From: Trileptium ribeirensis
Taxonomy: Eukaryota > Nematoda > Enoplea > Enoplida > Thoracostomopsidae
Reading direction: 5' to 3'
NCBI GenBank assembly: GCA_030248225.1
Contig: JASANE010005129.1
Coordinates: 1-64,000, forward strand
DNA: 64,000 nucleotides
Positions 18,798 through 32,262 of this stretch are shown in pieces (positions within the stretch are counted from its first letter, which is position 1; each line of letters opens with the position of its first letter). Below the pieces are notes generated by a model. It did no database searches and was not told where the DNA came from. It worked only from the letters and a program-made list of their open reading frames with translations. Both the position numbers and the translations under genes were made by a program.

Positions 18798-21699
18798 ATG
18801 ACTGTCATTTTTGACTATACATTCAGGTTAGGTAATATCAAGTTTACCCAGGCTCTAGTAAACATCAGTTCATGGACCGACGTTCGAACATGGAAATCAA
18901 GCCTTTTTTCGGAGTATAAAATAATAGGGGTTATGGGGCATTTAAGTTAATTTGTGTGCAGGCTGACACTGAAATGTCCAACAGCTTAAGCTGACTCTCA
19001 ATGCATTGCAATAGGCACAGCTGACTGTGCACTTTGTTTTAGTAGACATAGCTAGTCTTTTTTTCTGTTCAGGTAGTCTGACTTAACTATGTCAGACAAT
19101 TTTATGTGTTACCTCTGAGTGTTTTTCAAATTACATCTTCTTTATATAAAAGTTGATTTTACTTAATTTTTGGCTTGTGCGATTTAGTTTCTAGTGAGAT
19201 ATTCTGAACTTGCTGCAGGTATGTATTGTAACTGGGACATTAAACTGCTGAATATAATGGCTTTATATCTACATTCTCATAGGAGGATGTGGCTATGCCC
19301 CTGCGGCTGGGACCCTCCTCTGGATATGCGTGGATCCCTCTTCGAGGTAGACCAATTACAGTGGCAAATGACCCCTGCCATAGATATTAAACTGGGCCAC
19401 ACGTTGTGGCCCCAAGTCTTCCCAAATTTTTTTAATTTACGCAAAGTTCTCCGGAGCGGTGGACTTAAATATGAGTTCAGAAGGGTGTCTCTCCTTTGGA
19501 GGTAACCTCCTTAACCCCTATGGGCCGCTATGCCCCAAATTTGTTATATTTTATATTCCCTCCCAGATGTGTTTTATCATAGCTTACCCCCAGATTCAAA
19601 ATCGTTCCCGGGTGCCTGAGCACGTCCTTCGACAATTGTTTTATCTTAGCTTCCCCCACAGATGAATTTTATCATAGCTTGTCCCAGACTCAAAATCGCT
19701 GCCGGGTGCCTGGCCGATCAATCTAAAGCTGAAAGGGTGCGGAAACTCACTAAAATTAGCAAAAATCGACGGTAGGGAAAATTGGCACTAATCGGTGAAA
19801 ATTTGCAAGTATTGGGGTAAAATTGTCAAACACCTAGGGAAAATTTTGAGGGAAAAGCATTTCGCAAATTTAAATACCTGACTACTGCACCGACCGGCTG
19901 GTTCCATTGGAAGGCCTGTGACTCCTTCGCCAAGACAACACGGTTACCCCCTGGAACTTGACGTCTTGCATGTATGTTTGTTTCTGGTGTGAAGTAAGGA
20001 AAGTACAGCGCAGACGGCAGAAGGCCTGTCCGCGGATCCAAAGGCTGGAGGTCGTGATTTCATATCTCGCCCCAACACAACTCAGCCAGGTGTTTTTCAC
20101 GTCCATTCGTCGTAAAGCATCAATCCCATGCGATAGGTGCGCAAGCTCCGAGCTCCCATAGATGTAATCCGATGCCAGATAGTGGTTGGTCTTCAAGTTT
20201 TTAAGAGGCCAACTGGTCGACGTGGTGCAGTGGGCGGAAAAGTTCACAATTTTTACCATTTGCTCAATTTTCCTCATTTTTGCCAATTTCTTCCAGGTTT
20301 TCTAAAAAAATTATCCTCGTTTTTTGCCAATTTGTGCCTCATTTTCCTAATCTAACTTCTGCTAGTTTTCGAGAAAGTTTACATCGTCAGGGAGGGGGAG
20401 TGGCAGCAGGCAAATGTACTTCCCAACAACCAGCAGCTTAACTGAGGTTCAGGGAGGCTATCCCCCTATGAGGCCTCGGACCCCCTACCCAACCCAGATA
20501 CCCTGATCGACCCCCTCAGTGTACCACCGTACCCCACCCCTGGCGTGCCGCACCCCAGTACCCTTCAGTTATAGCAGGCTTCTATGAATGACAAGGAATG
20601 TCGACTATAGCAAATTTATAACCGCTGTAAGTGGGAGGGTGGACCGGTTGCGGATCCATTGCAGTAACATATCGAATTCGACCTCTACATTGGCCTAATT
20701 GGAACTCAAAGTTTTATCATAAAGCATGCACCTTATATTGGGAAGATAGCAGGCTTGTGGTAATGTTATATGACAAATTCCTAATTTCGGAACTCAGTGG
20801 GTGCGTGATTATAACGGGATGTGAATAACTATGAGCAGGTTGTAGGTGTCGATAGGGGGTCGTCAGGTTAACGCTCGAGGGTCGCTTCCGCTGAGTTGAC
20901 GGTTCCCTCTAAGCACCGAAGGTCCGCGGGCACTTTAGACAAGATATGTTAAAAATTAGGAAAAATTGGCTAAACATCTTACAAAGGGAAACAAATTGTC
21001 GCAAAACAGAAAAACATTGGTGAAAATTGAGGAAATTATGAGTTTCTAAAAATTTGGGAAATTGTCGCCCAGTTACGATTCTCTCTATGCCGGTTTTTCT
21101 ACCTGGCCTAAGCCGACGGCTCTTGAACAATAGGTATATATTGATTAGTACGCGTGATTTCTTCGCATGTCCTTTGGTCGATTAGTAATGCAACTGTAGA
21201 TTTGATTGCGGCGGTAAATGCAGTACAATTAGGTATTCCTTTGAGGACTGAGGAACTCATCTTTTGATGCACTGATAAGTTAATTCACAGTCACAGTGCA
21301 ACATGCAACTTGTTAATAATAACTTGTTTGCCCTGTAAGTGCTTTACTGAAGAAACTAAAACACATTTAATACTGTTTACTCTGTTCGATACTTTTTAGT
21401 TTATTACCAATGTGTAGATTATTACGTTAAATATGGTGAAAACTGAGTGCAAGCCTTTCGTTTCTTTGAAGGTAAGATTATCGCATTGTATCAACAGTGT
21501 AAACAGTATTTTGCAGACCATCTCATATTATATTTAGCTCCGTGCATTCTTATTTTCGCAAAAAGTGATATAAAATCTTTACTGTTAAGGACGTAACTGG
21601 AGTACTATTTTCGATAATAATGTCAGTATTGTATCACGCACGTCACTTTGTCGCAGAGTGCGCCTGGGTTTTTGGGCATCATGTAGGTTCGGGGGATTC
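18798..21699. other. Gene-free stretch with GAAAATT-rich tracts
   Basis: Short tracts of GGGAAAATT/AAAATTG words occur at 19.74-19.88, 20.22-20.36 (reverse) and 20.93-21.07 kb, resembling 36.88-37.02 kb. No protein family recognised in the open frames. Confidence 0.4.
19571..19715 (+). repeat. Tandem duplication, period about 97 bp
   Basis: TTTTATCATAGCTTACCCC-x-AGATTCAAAATCG and CCGGGTGCCTG recur at 19,668 as TTTTATCATAGCTTGTCCC and CCGGGTGCCTG. Confidence 0.55.
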
Positions 21700-21815
21700 T
21701 GGTGTTAACGATATAAGTAACATCCTTGATAGTAAATTGTTAACTTTCACCACGATAAGGCTGTACGTGGACAATACTTCCACAGGTACGGAGATTTATA
21801 ACGTAAACGCTGCCT
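21700..21815 (+). repeat. Short dispersed repeat shared with 7.45 kb
   Basis: GTTAACGATAT, CTGTACGTGGACAATACTTCC and TATAACGTAAACGCTGC match the 7.44-7.52 kb copy in the same orientation. Confidence 0.5.
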
Positions 21816-21950
21816 GAGAACATAACTTTATACTATTTTTGGAAAATAAATGTCAGTATTCGATCATACACTGTTGTCGTGGAGCGCGTGTGAATATTTT
21901 AAGTACAAGGTGCAGATTCATGTCTTACAGATATCAGTAATGCGCTAGTG

Positions 21951-22484
21951 AACTCAATATGACCCCGCCGACCATACTATTTAGTAATATTTTATAAAAA
22001 TTGTTGCGGGACGGCTTTTGACCAACTGAAATTCGTAAAACTGTTCGCGAAGACACACCGCTTGCGATTGAAGTCTTGGCATTTTGTGTTCGCGAAAATT
22101 CAAGTAAAATTTCCTAAATTTTTAGAACGAAACTTTGTCGGACTTGAATTAAACCGGTTTGTTCGCCAACACCAAGAGCTTAACCACAAGTTGGATTTGC
22201 TTGTTTCGTCACTTTTGCATTAAAATTTTAATTTGTTCGTGAACACTCAATAATCCAAATTTAAATAATTAGGCATTAAAGAACCGAATTTCTGCAAACT
22301 GTTAACGTCGAAATTATGTTCGAACACTGTGTAATTTCTAACACTTGGATTTGCTTTTACCAATTTTCGGTTAGCTAAAAACCGAACGAAATTCAACCTA
22401 GATTCCGCAACAAGGGTTTGCGATTCGATGTAGCTTATGACTAAATAGGATGGTTGGTGGGGTCACCTTAAGTTTGCTCCTGCC
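21951..22484. mobile_element. TIR MITE A
   Basis: Left end AACTCAATATGACCCCGCC...CCATACTATTTAG and, reversed, right end AAACTTAAGGTGACCCCACC...CCATCCTATTTAG form inverted repeats of about 40 bp. The interior repeats TTCGCGAA(C/G)AC words. No coding potential. Related to copy B at 24.24 kb. Confidence 0.6.
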
Positions 22485-24236
22485 TAACAAACCTGCCAAT
22501 AAAATCACTAATTTCACCATGAATGGCTAATAATGGGAAACCTTGTGAGCATATACAAACCAGAAATGCGATGTTTTGAAGTATAAAAAATAAAATATCG
22601 AATAAAACATAAACCTGCATTCTGTTTACATTTTTGATGCTTTTGGGTACAGCTGGCTTTTCCCATCTGTCTCTAAAGTACCTGGAAAGGAACTGAGGGC
22701 CCTAGATCGAAGTGGAGCACCTGATGGGACAAGAATTCTAATCTCCATTAGTCGAACTGGGGGTCTGGTGAACTGGAGGAAATCGCCTTCAAGGTATTTT
22801 CGGTTCCCCAGATCATGCCCCCAGTTATAGTTTTGGCAGTTAGCAGAAGATGGTATAATACATAGCAATATAGCCAAATATTTAGTTGTCATATTGGATT
22901 ACAAACCTTGGTGTAAAGCAATTTGGATCGTTCTGTCATCAGATATATATTGTAATGAGAAACTTTTCGACAGATAATCATGGGCTTCACTTGTAATGGA
23001 TATAGGAATTAATGCCAACGTTATTCTAAATACAGCCGTGCTAGTTTAATGATAATAGTATATCGGCAATATAATGCCAGACCGATCTCTAGAAACTAAT
23101 TCAAATTTACGTCAACGGTCTGAGTTGAATAGATGTGAATTACATATGAAACGTCATAAAGCCAAAAAGCAAAATCTTTTGAATCGGTTTTAGATAAAAA
23201 TTTACACAGCTCCTAGTTTTGTGAATAAGTTTAAAATCAGTCTCAGCATATTATACAAATATTAGCGCTACATCCCTTGATACATTATATTTCAATTGCT
23301 TTAATCCTCTTCATGCTTATTTTTAGATAAACTCATGTATTTTGCAGACTGCTGGTAATTTAAAAAAGATTGTCCAAATGCACGTAGTCTTGATTGTTTG
23401 CTTCTTCCAAAGAATAGTAAGCTTGTTAGTTGTTTTGTTGTACACCTGAGGTGTTGATACTGCAGGTTAATATGTTACAAACTAAAGTCGCACTGGATGA
23501 AATTTTGCCCGGATCGACCTGAGCATGCACATATTTGTACGTACAGCATCTTCTCTTAGGGCTCATCAGATTGCGAATTTGAAAGCTCTGTGGGTAAACC
23601 GATTTCTCTTAAACCGTTTTAAGGAGATCAGTAAATTCGGGTTCTCTTAAGGTTAATGTTTAGGTCCTAAAGTGGCCAAGGTTAGGTATCTAAATTTTGT
23701 TCCAGTGGTTTTGGAGTTTTAAGTTTATGTTTATGGTGACAAATCTTAATTATACCTGTGAATATTGGTATATTTAATAACTATGCGAGGCTAAGAAGTT
23801 GAACGATATACAACTAGTAGCTTTTATTTTTAGGAAGTGTAGATAATGGTAATGGGGTGACATGCGTTTTCTTTGTTATCCTACGTCCAAGAAGTTTGTG
23901 TTTTCTTCACCCTTGCTTCAGTTTTAAATGTTTCCAATAGTTGTTATAATCTTTATGTCATAGCAACAGAAAAAAAATATTATTTATATTGTTCCAATAT
24001 TCTTTTAGATGTAAAAGTAAATGACACTTTTGGTGGGAAAAAGCGTATTGTTTTGAAGATTCTCAACCGAATGTCGGTGAAATTGCCCTAGATGCTGAAA
24101 ATGTTGAATTATTGATCATCATGGCTTTTCATGCGTAGCGTATGAGTACACTAGTGCCACCAAACAGGCCTGTCAGAGTAACAAATATATTTTAAATACT
24201 GGGATTTAGGATTATTTTATAGTCTACCCACTTATA
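22485..24236. other. Gene-free stretch between the two MITEs
   Basis: Two open frames were weighed. A minus frame (22,626-22,892) begins with a signal-peptide-like hydrophobic stretch but has no family match. A + frame (23,873-24,091) is AT-rich. Neither is convincing as a gene. Confidence 0.35.
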
Positions 24237-24562
24237 CATGAGTAAACTTAAGCTGCGCCCCTTACTATCCTCTTTTTACAAAGGCGATTGCCATTCACTT
24301 GTTCACTGAACACAAATTTCATTTTTGTGTTAAAGAACAGAAATTAGTCCGTTTCGCATTCCGTGCATTATAATTTGAAAATGTTCGCGAACACATTGGT
24401 GTTAAAGTACAGGCGCCGAATTGCATTCGCTTATGGCGTTATGGAACAGAAGAATGTCGAAATTGGATACGGCTATTGAAATAAGAGTTTTGTTCGCTAA
24501 CAAGGTTTTGTATATAGTGTTAAAAGAGGATGGTGGGGCGCATCTTAAGTTTACTCTTGCAT
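24237..24562. mobile_element. TIR MITE B
   Basis: GAGTAAACTTAAGCTGCGCCCC...TATCCTCTTTTTAC at the left and its near-perfect reverse complement at the right (GAGTAAACTTAAGATGCGCCCC...ATCCTCTTTTAAC when reversed) give TIRs of about 40 bp. The interior is AT-rich with TTCGCGAACAC words shared with copy A. Confidence 0.65.
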
Positions 24563-24599
24563 TACAGCAAATTTTAATTCTCTAAATGTCGTCATATCA

Positions 24600-24665
24600 A
24601 ATATAAACACAAACACATACACACACGAACACATAAACACACAGTAAACACATATCGTACACATA
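24600..24665 (+). repeat. CA-rich microsatellite
   Basis: Irregular ACAC/ACACAT run, opposite strand TGTG. It yields a Val/Cys-rich spurious minus frame. Confidence 0.6.
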
Positions 24666-27600
24666 GACGTACATAACAACAACAAACTTTGCCTTCAACC
24701 ATGTACCAGCCGTGTAGAATATTTTTATTGACGACGTTTGTATATGTTCAATACTATTATTGTTATATTTTGAAAAATATGTTGACGAAACTTTCTCACC
24801 AAGCAAATACGACAGTGAGCGCTTAAAACTTCAAAATTTTCTAATAATATAATTAATAATTTGTTTAGGGCTCATACATTAAATGGTGTGATGCAATTGC
24901 TGTAAATAGAGTTTGTAATATTAAAACTATACTTTAAACACGACCCGTAGGGCATGAATATTCATATGCGAATGATTACAGTGTGTAGGATCAGCGATTT
25001 ATTGCAAGCATAAAGCTTTATTCCGAAAACCTGGCATATCAAATACGCCGCTCTGCTGTGCCGTCAAAGAAACTAGGGAGTACTTATATCTGTACGCGAC
25101 TAGTCACTAAACATACAAAATGACAGCCGTGGTAAATAGTTTATCTAACCACCACGTATCCGGCCTTTATTTTGCTGTCCCTATGAAACTCGTTACGTTC
25201 CGGACGGGTGATAAACTACATATTTTCCACTTTGGGGCTGAATTTAGTAGCAGAAGACGGGATTTTTTCAAACTTACAGTCGTTGGCTTTTAAGGCAAGT
25301 CTAAATAAAGCTATGTGCCTCTGGCCGCTGGTTTGCCTCGTAATTCTTTTAATACATCGGTGAAATTCACGGGACAATCAACATCAGTTCACGCTTTTGG
25401 ACCAAATATAGGTATTTACACAAGGTATTAGTTCAAAACCATTCTTTGGCGGCAATATTTAGCTGCACACTCGGTTTTTGCTTTTACCTTCTAAACGGCT
25501 TGTGCTGCCACGCTGATGTATGCAATTAATTGAGAAAAGTCCAAATTATTATTATTGGATCATAGAGTAATGCCAATTTTAGCTAGAATTTTTGTAATTT
25601 CCAAAAATTTGTCGAGCTCATTCATCGCTAAGAGGCGACGTTTGGCTGTGCTGTCAAGGTTGTTAACATTGGTTGAGGACGATTCGGCTTTCGGGCTTAC
25701 CACTACCCCTATGCAAATCTATACGGTTATTGACAGCCGCTGTTCGGGTGGGTAACAGGCCTCTGAATTAGACATAGGCATAGTGTACAGATTGTATAAG
25801 GACGTAAACTAAAGCTGAGGCTGTGTGTCCAGAACGATATGACGTACGTTTGATGTACACTACAGGGTTCACGTTGGCGCAATAATTTATGCGGGAAAGT
25901 GTTATCAAAGCCTAATAATATAAAAGCATGATAATTTGCTTTATATTCATTTAATTCGTTCTGCAGTTTTGCAAAATGTTAGAGTTATAGTTTCGGTCGT
26001 TCGCTTTGTTTTATTAACATCACGTTTGAATAAACATTCAGAATTGTGATTAATTAAATGAGCGCTGTTTCAAATTAGATACTCAGCGACAGTTACTGTC
26101 GAACCATGAACCTTAGATAAAACAGCGGGTATATCACGAGGACACACAGCTCGACGGGGGACAATCGAAACGTCAGTATGGACGGAATCATTGGTTTGAT
26201 GGTCGCGGGTTGACGGGACATATTTGTGCGAAGCCTGTCGGCTAGAGATATTGACGTACTGTAGCAATGACCACATAAGGAGTATATCAGTCGTGTTGAA
26301 CCAACAAGCGGTGGTAGCCCGGCAAGGAAAATGAACAGAATTGTTTGAACAGAAGACATATCACATCTGGAGAACTAAGTGGCAAAGCCGTGGGAAATAC
26401 AGAACAAAGATTCCAATTGAAACAGTAGTGGTCTGACGGCGATGGGCCATTGGGCGAGACAAGGCATGTGGCTTCGCACTAACAATGGTCTCGATATCCT
26501 ATCCAAAGGATGGTTGGAGCTGACGTCTTCTGTAGTGGGTGGTATGGCTGGGTCACGAACATTGTGTCGGTTCATACGGAATTTGGCGGTCGGTGGTCTA
26601 ATTGTCCTTGCTGAGAATCTAGAAGGACATATGTAATATGGCGAATGGGTGGAGAGAATAGTCTATAGTCACGGATAGATGCACTGCGACTGCGAAGATT
26701 GAATAGCCCCAGTGGGCGAGTTTGAATTGGCTGAGCGAACAATGCATTATAGACAATCATCGTTGAATGTGACCTGGACTGAAATGTCGGAACAAAAGTA
26801 GTAAGAGGGACTTCAGTGGCCGAAGGAAAGTGCTGTATGCATAAAATATGAGTCCTCATACGCGCGCTTAGAACGATAGTAACTTCACGTATGACATGAA
26901 GTACCAAGTGGCATGTCTGAATTTGCCACAAAGTGCACCAGCACCCGAAGAATCCTTCACAGACACGCTAAGATGATACAATAAGTTATAAATATATCAT
27001 TGCAACGCAATATATAAACATATACAGTATTTAGTATACTGTTTTATGATGGTATAACAATATATCATCAATTATATATGAGTACTTTGATATACAGTAA
27101 TCCCGGACTATACAGGACATTCGTCAGCGTCTTCGCAGACTGGTGTGGAAAAACGGGCAGTGCGACGAAGGTATCCGTTTTGTCACTACAGTTAGCTACC
27201 ACTGTATTGTGACATTGCGATAGTAACAGCTGACTCTAAGACATTGCTAAGTCACACTGCATTCAACTTATCGTAAACGACCCATTAATTAGAGTCAAAA
27301 TTTTAGCCTAAACCTTTGGACTCTTGAAGTGGGTACGAAACGCGTCGCGCGATGCGCGCCCATAACGTTTGAAATTTAGGCCTGATCAGAGAAAAGTTTG
27401 GCGTCAGATCGAGTGGGAGCAAAACCCCTGATTAATTTCATGGCGACTTGGTCGCTGAGTTTTGATATTTTGTTTTTATAAGCAGGCCCTTTAGTCTTTC
27501 AGTTGGCATCATGACATATGTGTTTCAATTTAGATTCAGTTCCAGAACAAATTCTTTTTTTCTGTCTCGCTCCTCGCGTATATTCAGTCATTGGCAGGAT

Positions 27601-30084
27601 GACTGATTCGCTCGCGCTCGCATAAGTAGCGCCAATATCAAATTTACAAGCGTTGGTGCTAAGCGCATCGCAGTGGAAACGCAAAGCAGCAGCTCAACAA
27701 CACTCTAATACACAACAAAGGCAGAAGGAAGAGAATTACAGGGCTGAGAAATAGTCAACATAGAGCGGGAAAATTTAGGGTTTAGAATTAAGATAGCGGG
27801 AGGAAGAAGGGGCAGGCTAAGGTTGGAATGGGATAGTGAGCGCGTTTCGATTCAAAACCCAGAACGACTTAGCGAGTTGAAGACAGCAAGTAGATTGCCT
27901 ATGATGGCTAGGAAGTACATTTGTGAAAATCCAGGCCGGCTTCGGGCACATCCCGTGTCCAGTACGTGAATGCTGAAGACGCCCCCATACCGAAAATTAT
28001 GGTCCAACTGTAGGACAGTCGTTACAACCCGTCAAAACTTTTATGACAACAAAATTGGTCGGTAAGGCGATCGCCGAAAATGGCATAAACTCGCGCCCCT
28101 CCAAAATTGGTCGTCAAATGATTCGATGGGGAGACCCCTCAAAGTGTCCGAAATCGCACCCCCGGCGACTGTTACATAGTTCAGAGAGTAACCTACCACA
28201 AAAATAAATTTAATTGCCGTACGACAATAATTCGCCAATTTTCTAGGGGTTAGGGCATACTAACTTCGACGTAGAATAAGATCGTTTTGGCACATTGTAA
28301 GTGCGTCTTTATGTTTCGGTACGATCATTTGTAGGGCCATTCTAAAGTCATCTTAGGAACTAGCGTCGGGGGTAGAGTAAAAGTTATCGGTCGCCATCGC
28401 ATTTAGGCATTCGCAGGTATCACCCGTTCGATGGGAGAACGCGAGTGAGAGACTGATGTTTACAGCGTAGACCTACCTAATAAAGACGACAGCTATCGTT
28501 AATCAGACCACAAGATTGGTGTACTGTGTGAAACAAAAGCTCCTGAACTTAGGAGCGCGTAAGCCTCGGGTCATAAGCGGCGCCACTCCGATGACTCTAT
28601 GTACTCTGATCGTTTAGAAAGCTTCGGAAATGCGCGACACTATTCTCTGAGAAAGGACTTACTGTTCTCGCTGTCGGCCTGGCACTGCTTCTGTCTCAGG
28701 ACGATGCGAGTGATGGTTTAATTATGGATGTGTGGAGATTGTATTCTTGAGGCATAACCCATGGTCATGTCTACGTGGAGGATACATTAAACCGGATGTG
28801 ATCCACCCGACCAAAGCATAGAGTTATTCGGACTCCATATTCAGTAATGTTAATTTCATACATGATCGGTAAGTCGCGCAAATAGTTGTTAGTAAGATCT
28901 GATACAGGACTCGCCCCTACGGCGAGATGATAGGAAAGCCGCGTTAGGAATATAATGCGGATTTTGCGGAATTAGGAATGGACACCTGATTGATTTACCG
29001 TTCATAAAAGTCTGAATTGTATCGCATTTTATTAGCGTTCATAATCATTCACTAATTTACGCCATACTCAACCCAATAATTGTAACCATGCTTTTGTTTG
29101 TATAGTATTCGTATTAACATCATTCATACATATCGCGTCAATTTTTCTTGCTTCTATTACCTACAGCAGTATAAATATTTTGGGCCTTAAATTTGGTCTC
29201 CGTTTCCCCCACACTCGAGTAATATCTCGCGGCCCCTAGTCACCAGGACAACCCGCCATACAGTAATCTTCAATTCTGGTAGCGCCGCGCGTTATGGGGA
29301 GCGAATTTCGAAGCACACCAGCGCACGTTCCTTGACCCATAGGTGAATCGGATATCGCTAAAACTAGGTATCATGGGGATGATTGTTGTTAATTGGTCCG
29401 ATATGTTACGGGATCGCACTCGCTCATACCTTCATCTTTCCATTCGAGTGCCCCTGGCCCAAAGTATTAACGGAGTTGTTAATTCGTGAATGTATTCCGG
29501 GGGCATGTTTTTATCGAAAACCTGTATTATTGTATGCTTCTTGTAATACCCTTGTCTAACTAGTAATGTACATAAGCTCAAATAAAAATCTAGAAAATCA
29601 ATCATCGTGTTCCGCGTCATTCGTTTTAGCAGCGTTATATGTTGCTCCGGTTGTCCGTTCGGACTGGCCAATCCTGCACGCCACGGCCTGCGGATTAGAA
29701 TATCCCAAGCCTTGACGCGTACGGTTCTCCTCTAATGTTGATATAATGACACAAAAAGGGGAAGCTGCGAGAGTAACCCACGATATTGATAAGAGTAATT
29801 GTCCACGACACCATCAATTATTAAACCCATTTAAAATTTACTACCGATCAAGCTGAATAACTACATAAACCCTTTACTAGAGCAACCGACGTTAAACTCT
29901 CAGGCGTTGAGCAACCGACGTTAAACGTTAGGGGATTGTCGGAATCCTGTGGGGGCCACCTTGGCTAAAATTAATTAAGGAAAATACGATCACATCCGAT
30001 TGAGGCCGAGTCAAAATCTCATGTAAGAATCAAATTCTCCTTATACAATGACAATTAAACAACTTCCATGTGACATTAGGATAG
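24666..30084. other. Gene-free stretch
   Basis: No recognisable gene. 26.07-26.94 kb has several overlapping minus open frames of up to 119 codons but no domain I can name. A palindromic ACAGTATTTAGTATACTGT lies near 27.03 kb, and GAGCAACCGACGTTAAAC is repeated twice at 29.88-29.93 kb. Confidence 0.4.
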
Positions 30085-30380
30085 GAAACATCGGTTTGAC
30101 ATTATGACCCGTGAGCAGGTTTCGATGTCAGCCTCCCTGGGGGTTCTCAGAAATCATACTCCTTACTAGACATGTGCGCAACCTCTCGGGCGGGGTCCGA
30201 ACACATGTCGTGAAGCGCGCCTGCAACTTACTAAGCTCCATAGCGTCTTGGGTTTGACCAGGAAAAGCGTTAAAATCGCAACATTACGGTCCACCCTTGA
30301 GGTTATGACAGCCGGGGTCGTAAGGGCATGGTGTTTAGAAAGTTGCGCCATGCAACTGCGTACCGCCACTACATAAGGAG
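30085..30380 (+). repeat. Left arm of a diverged inverted repeat
   Basis: GGTTTGACATTATGACC, TGTGCGCAAC, and (reversed) GGTACGCAGTTGCATGGCGC and CATAACCTCAAGG match 31,745-32,015 in opposite orientation. Arms of about 270-295 bp at roughly 75-80% identity by eye. Confidence 0.6.
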
Positions 30381-31079
30381 TTCAGGCCCAATCAAAACTA
30401 CGCCTCCCTAATACGGTAGGATTTGGGTATTTTGCGTGTTATACCGGGGTTGGGGAAAAGCTGAATATACCTTGTTTTGCCGGCTACCCATATATTTGTT
30501 ATTTTCTTTTACCTATGCAATTGAAGTTTGTTCCTTTGAACTATTTGTTTGTGGTCCATTCGTATATTTTTATCGATACATACATTTGTGTTCACCTGAA
30601 CGGCATAAATGTTAGAAGTGTGCTTCTTAGCCAACTTAAAGCAATATGTATTCTATAACTTCAATAGAGAGGATACCTAAACCAGGTTTATTTCGGAGTA
30701 GAGCAAATGGCTACACTTCAGTAGAGTAAACGGCGACACTTCATTAGAAGATAGCGGCTCTTCAAAGGGTCTCATAGGAAATTGTCCCACTCAATTAAAC
30801 CAAATTCCACTCGACCAAGTACAACTAAATGTGCTCCAATAAATAAGACCAACTAGCTCTACTAAGTATAATCAACCAAAATAAAATGAATAAATCTAGG
30901 GTTCTGGGGGCAGCGCCCCAGCGTCCCTCCGCTATTCGTAGTAACTGGCACGAGCTTCAGGTAAATTGGAGCACGTAAATCATAGGATCTATTCGTAAAG
31001 ATACGATCAAGGAATCGAAAGATTTTCCCTAGCCGGGATCATACAATAGGAACCTGGGACCACCAGGAATTCCTGTAAG

Positions 31080-31349
31080 ACGAGGAAAGGAGAGTCAGCC
31101 TTATTACCTGTGAGCAGGCGTAGCGGTAGATCCTGCCTCAGGGGCCTCCATACTACTAGAAAAGTGGGCCTATAGAGGAGCCAGGCCGAAAACCCTGGTA
31201 AACCCGCCGGCAGCCTGCTAAGCTAAGGGGTTCCCTTAGGTTGTCTACGAGATCACCGAGGAGTCGTGGAAGCCGGGGTTGTCCGGACCCACAACGCCAA
31301 GATGGTGGTGCAGCTGGGATCCCTTAGGGTCAGAACTGGTCCTACTACA
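31080..31349 (+). mobile_element. Truncated LTR of the giant retroelement family
   Basis: Reversed, this matches the first about 300 bp of the 3.8-kb LTRs: it ends AACTGGTCCTACTACA, the complement of the LTR start TGTACTA-GGACCAGTT, and contains AACCCGCCGGCAGCCTGCTAAGC and CCTTATTACCTGTGAGCAGG. Similarity stops abruptly near 31,080. It lies inside the inverted pair 30.1/31.9 kb, so it is a fragment nested in, or carried by, another element, in opposite orientation to the full element. Confidence 0.7.
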
Positions 31350-31744
31350 ATATTTATACAATATCCGGTGCGGTTTTAAAAATTTCAAAAGTGGCCGATG
31401 CATCGGAAATTGCACATAAATTTAATTGCAGTCGGTTGATTCGGCAGATCATGAGTTGTGTATACACTTCGATTGCACGGCACTATTATATACATCAAAT
31501 AAAGCAATATCAGTAGCGTAGCCTGAAATTTCCGCTGGGAGAAGGAAAATTTGCGACTAGCTAGTTGTCCAACATACGTGCTCACTGCTTTCACGCATTA
31601 CTGTTCGGAAGCAAGATGACGTCTCAGGGGCACATGGGGAAGGGGTCCGACCCTTAGGGGTAACTGCTACCCCATATGGTCATCTATCCTCTAAGTTTTA
31701 TTTTTGGGTTGTACGTGACGTGTCATATGGACATATGTAATAAC

Positions 31745-32015
31745 GGTACGCAGCTGCATGGCGCGATTTCTTACCGCCATGCCCATACGACCTCAGCTAT
31801 CATAACCTCAAGGATACACCTGAATTTTCCCAAGTTTTATAACTTTTCTCGGTCATACACAAGAAGCTACGGTGCTTAGTAAGCGCGCTTCCTGAGATGC
31901 AGTCAGACCCCACCTGATTGATTGCGCACGTGTCCATAATGTGGTATGATTCGTTGAGGTTCCCTAGAATGTTGACAGTGACACGTGCTCATAGGTCATA
32001 GTGTCCAACCAACGT
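31745..32015 (-). repeat. Right arm of the diverged inverted repeat
   Basis: Reverse partner of 30,085-30,380. The two arms enclose about 1.4 kb including the truncated LTR; no gene is seen between them. Confidence 0.6.
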
Positions 32016-32262
32016 TTCCTATCCTGACCTCATTCGGAAGTGGTTTGAATCAACATTGTTGAGGAATAAATTAATACTTATGTTCGTGCCCATGCACAAT
32101 AGCCGTGACCTATTCTTAACCCTGAGACAAATTTTAACGCAGTCTCGTTTGACTATGCTTCTAACTCTACCAATTGATAGTAGTGATTGTCGCCCCACAG
32201 GGTTCCGGCAGTCCCAGAGAGATTCCCGTCAGACTCTTCGGCTGATAATTTACTGATCATAC

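Noticed and set aside
26093..26931. Possible protein gene from a cluster of minus frames
   Set aside because: Frames overlap each other, no domain or consistent frame, and composition matches the flanks.
29880..29935. CRISPR-like spaced repeats
   Set aside because: Only two copies of an 18-base word in an animal-type genome; simple duplication.
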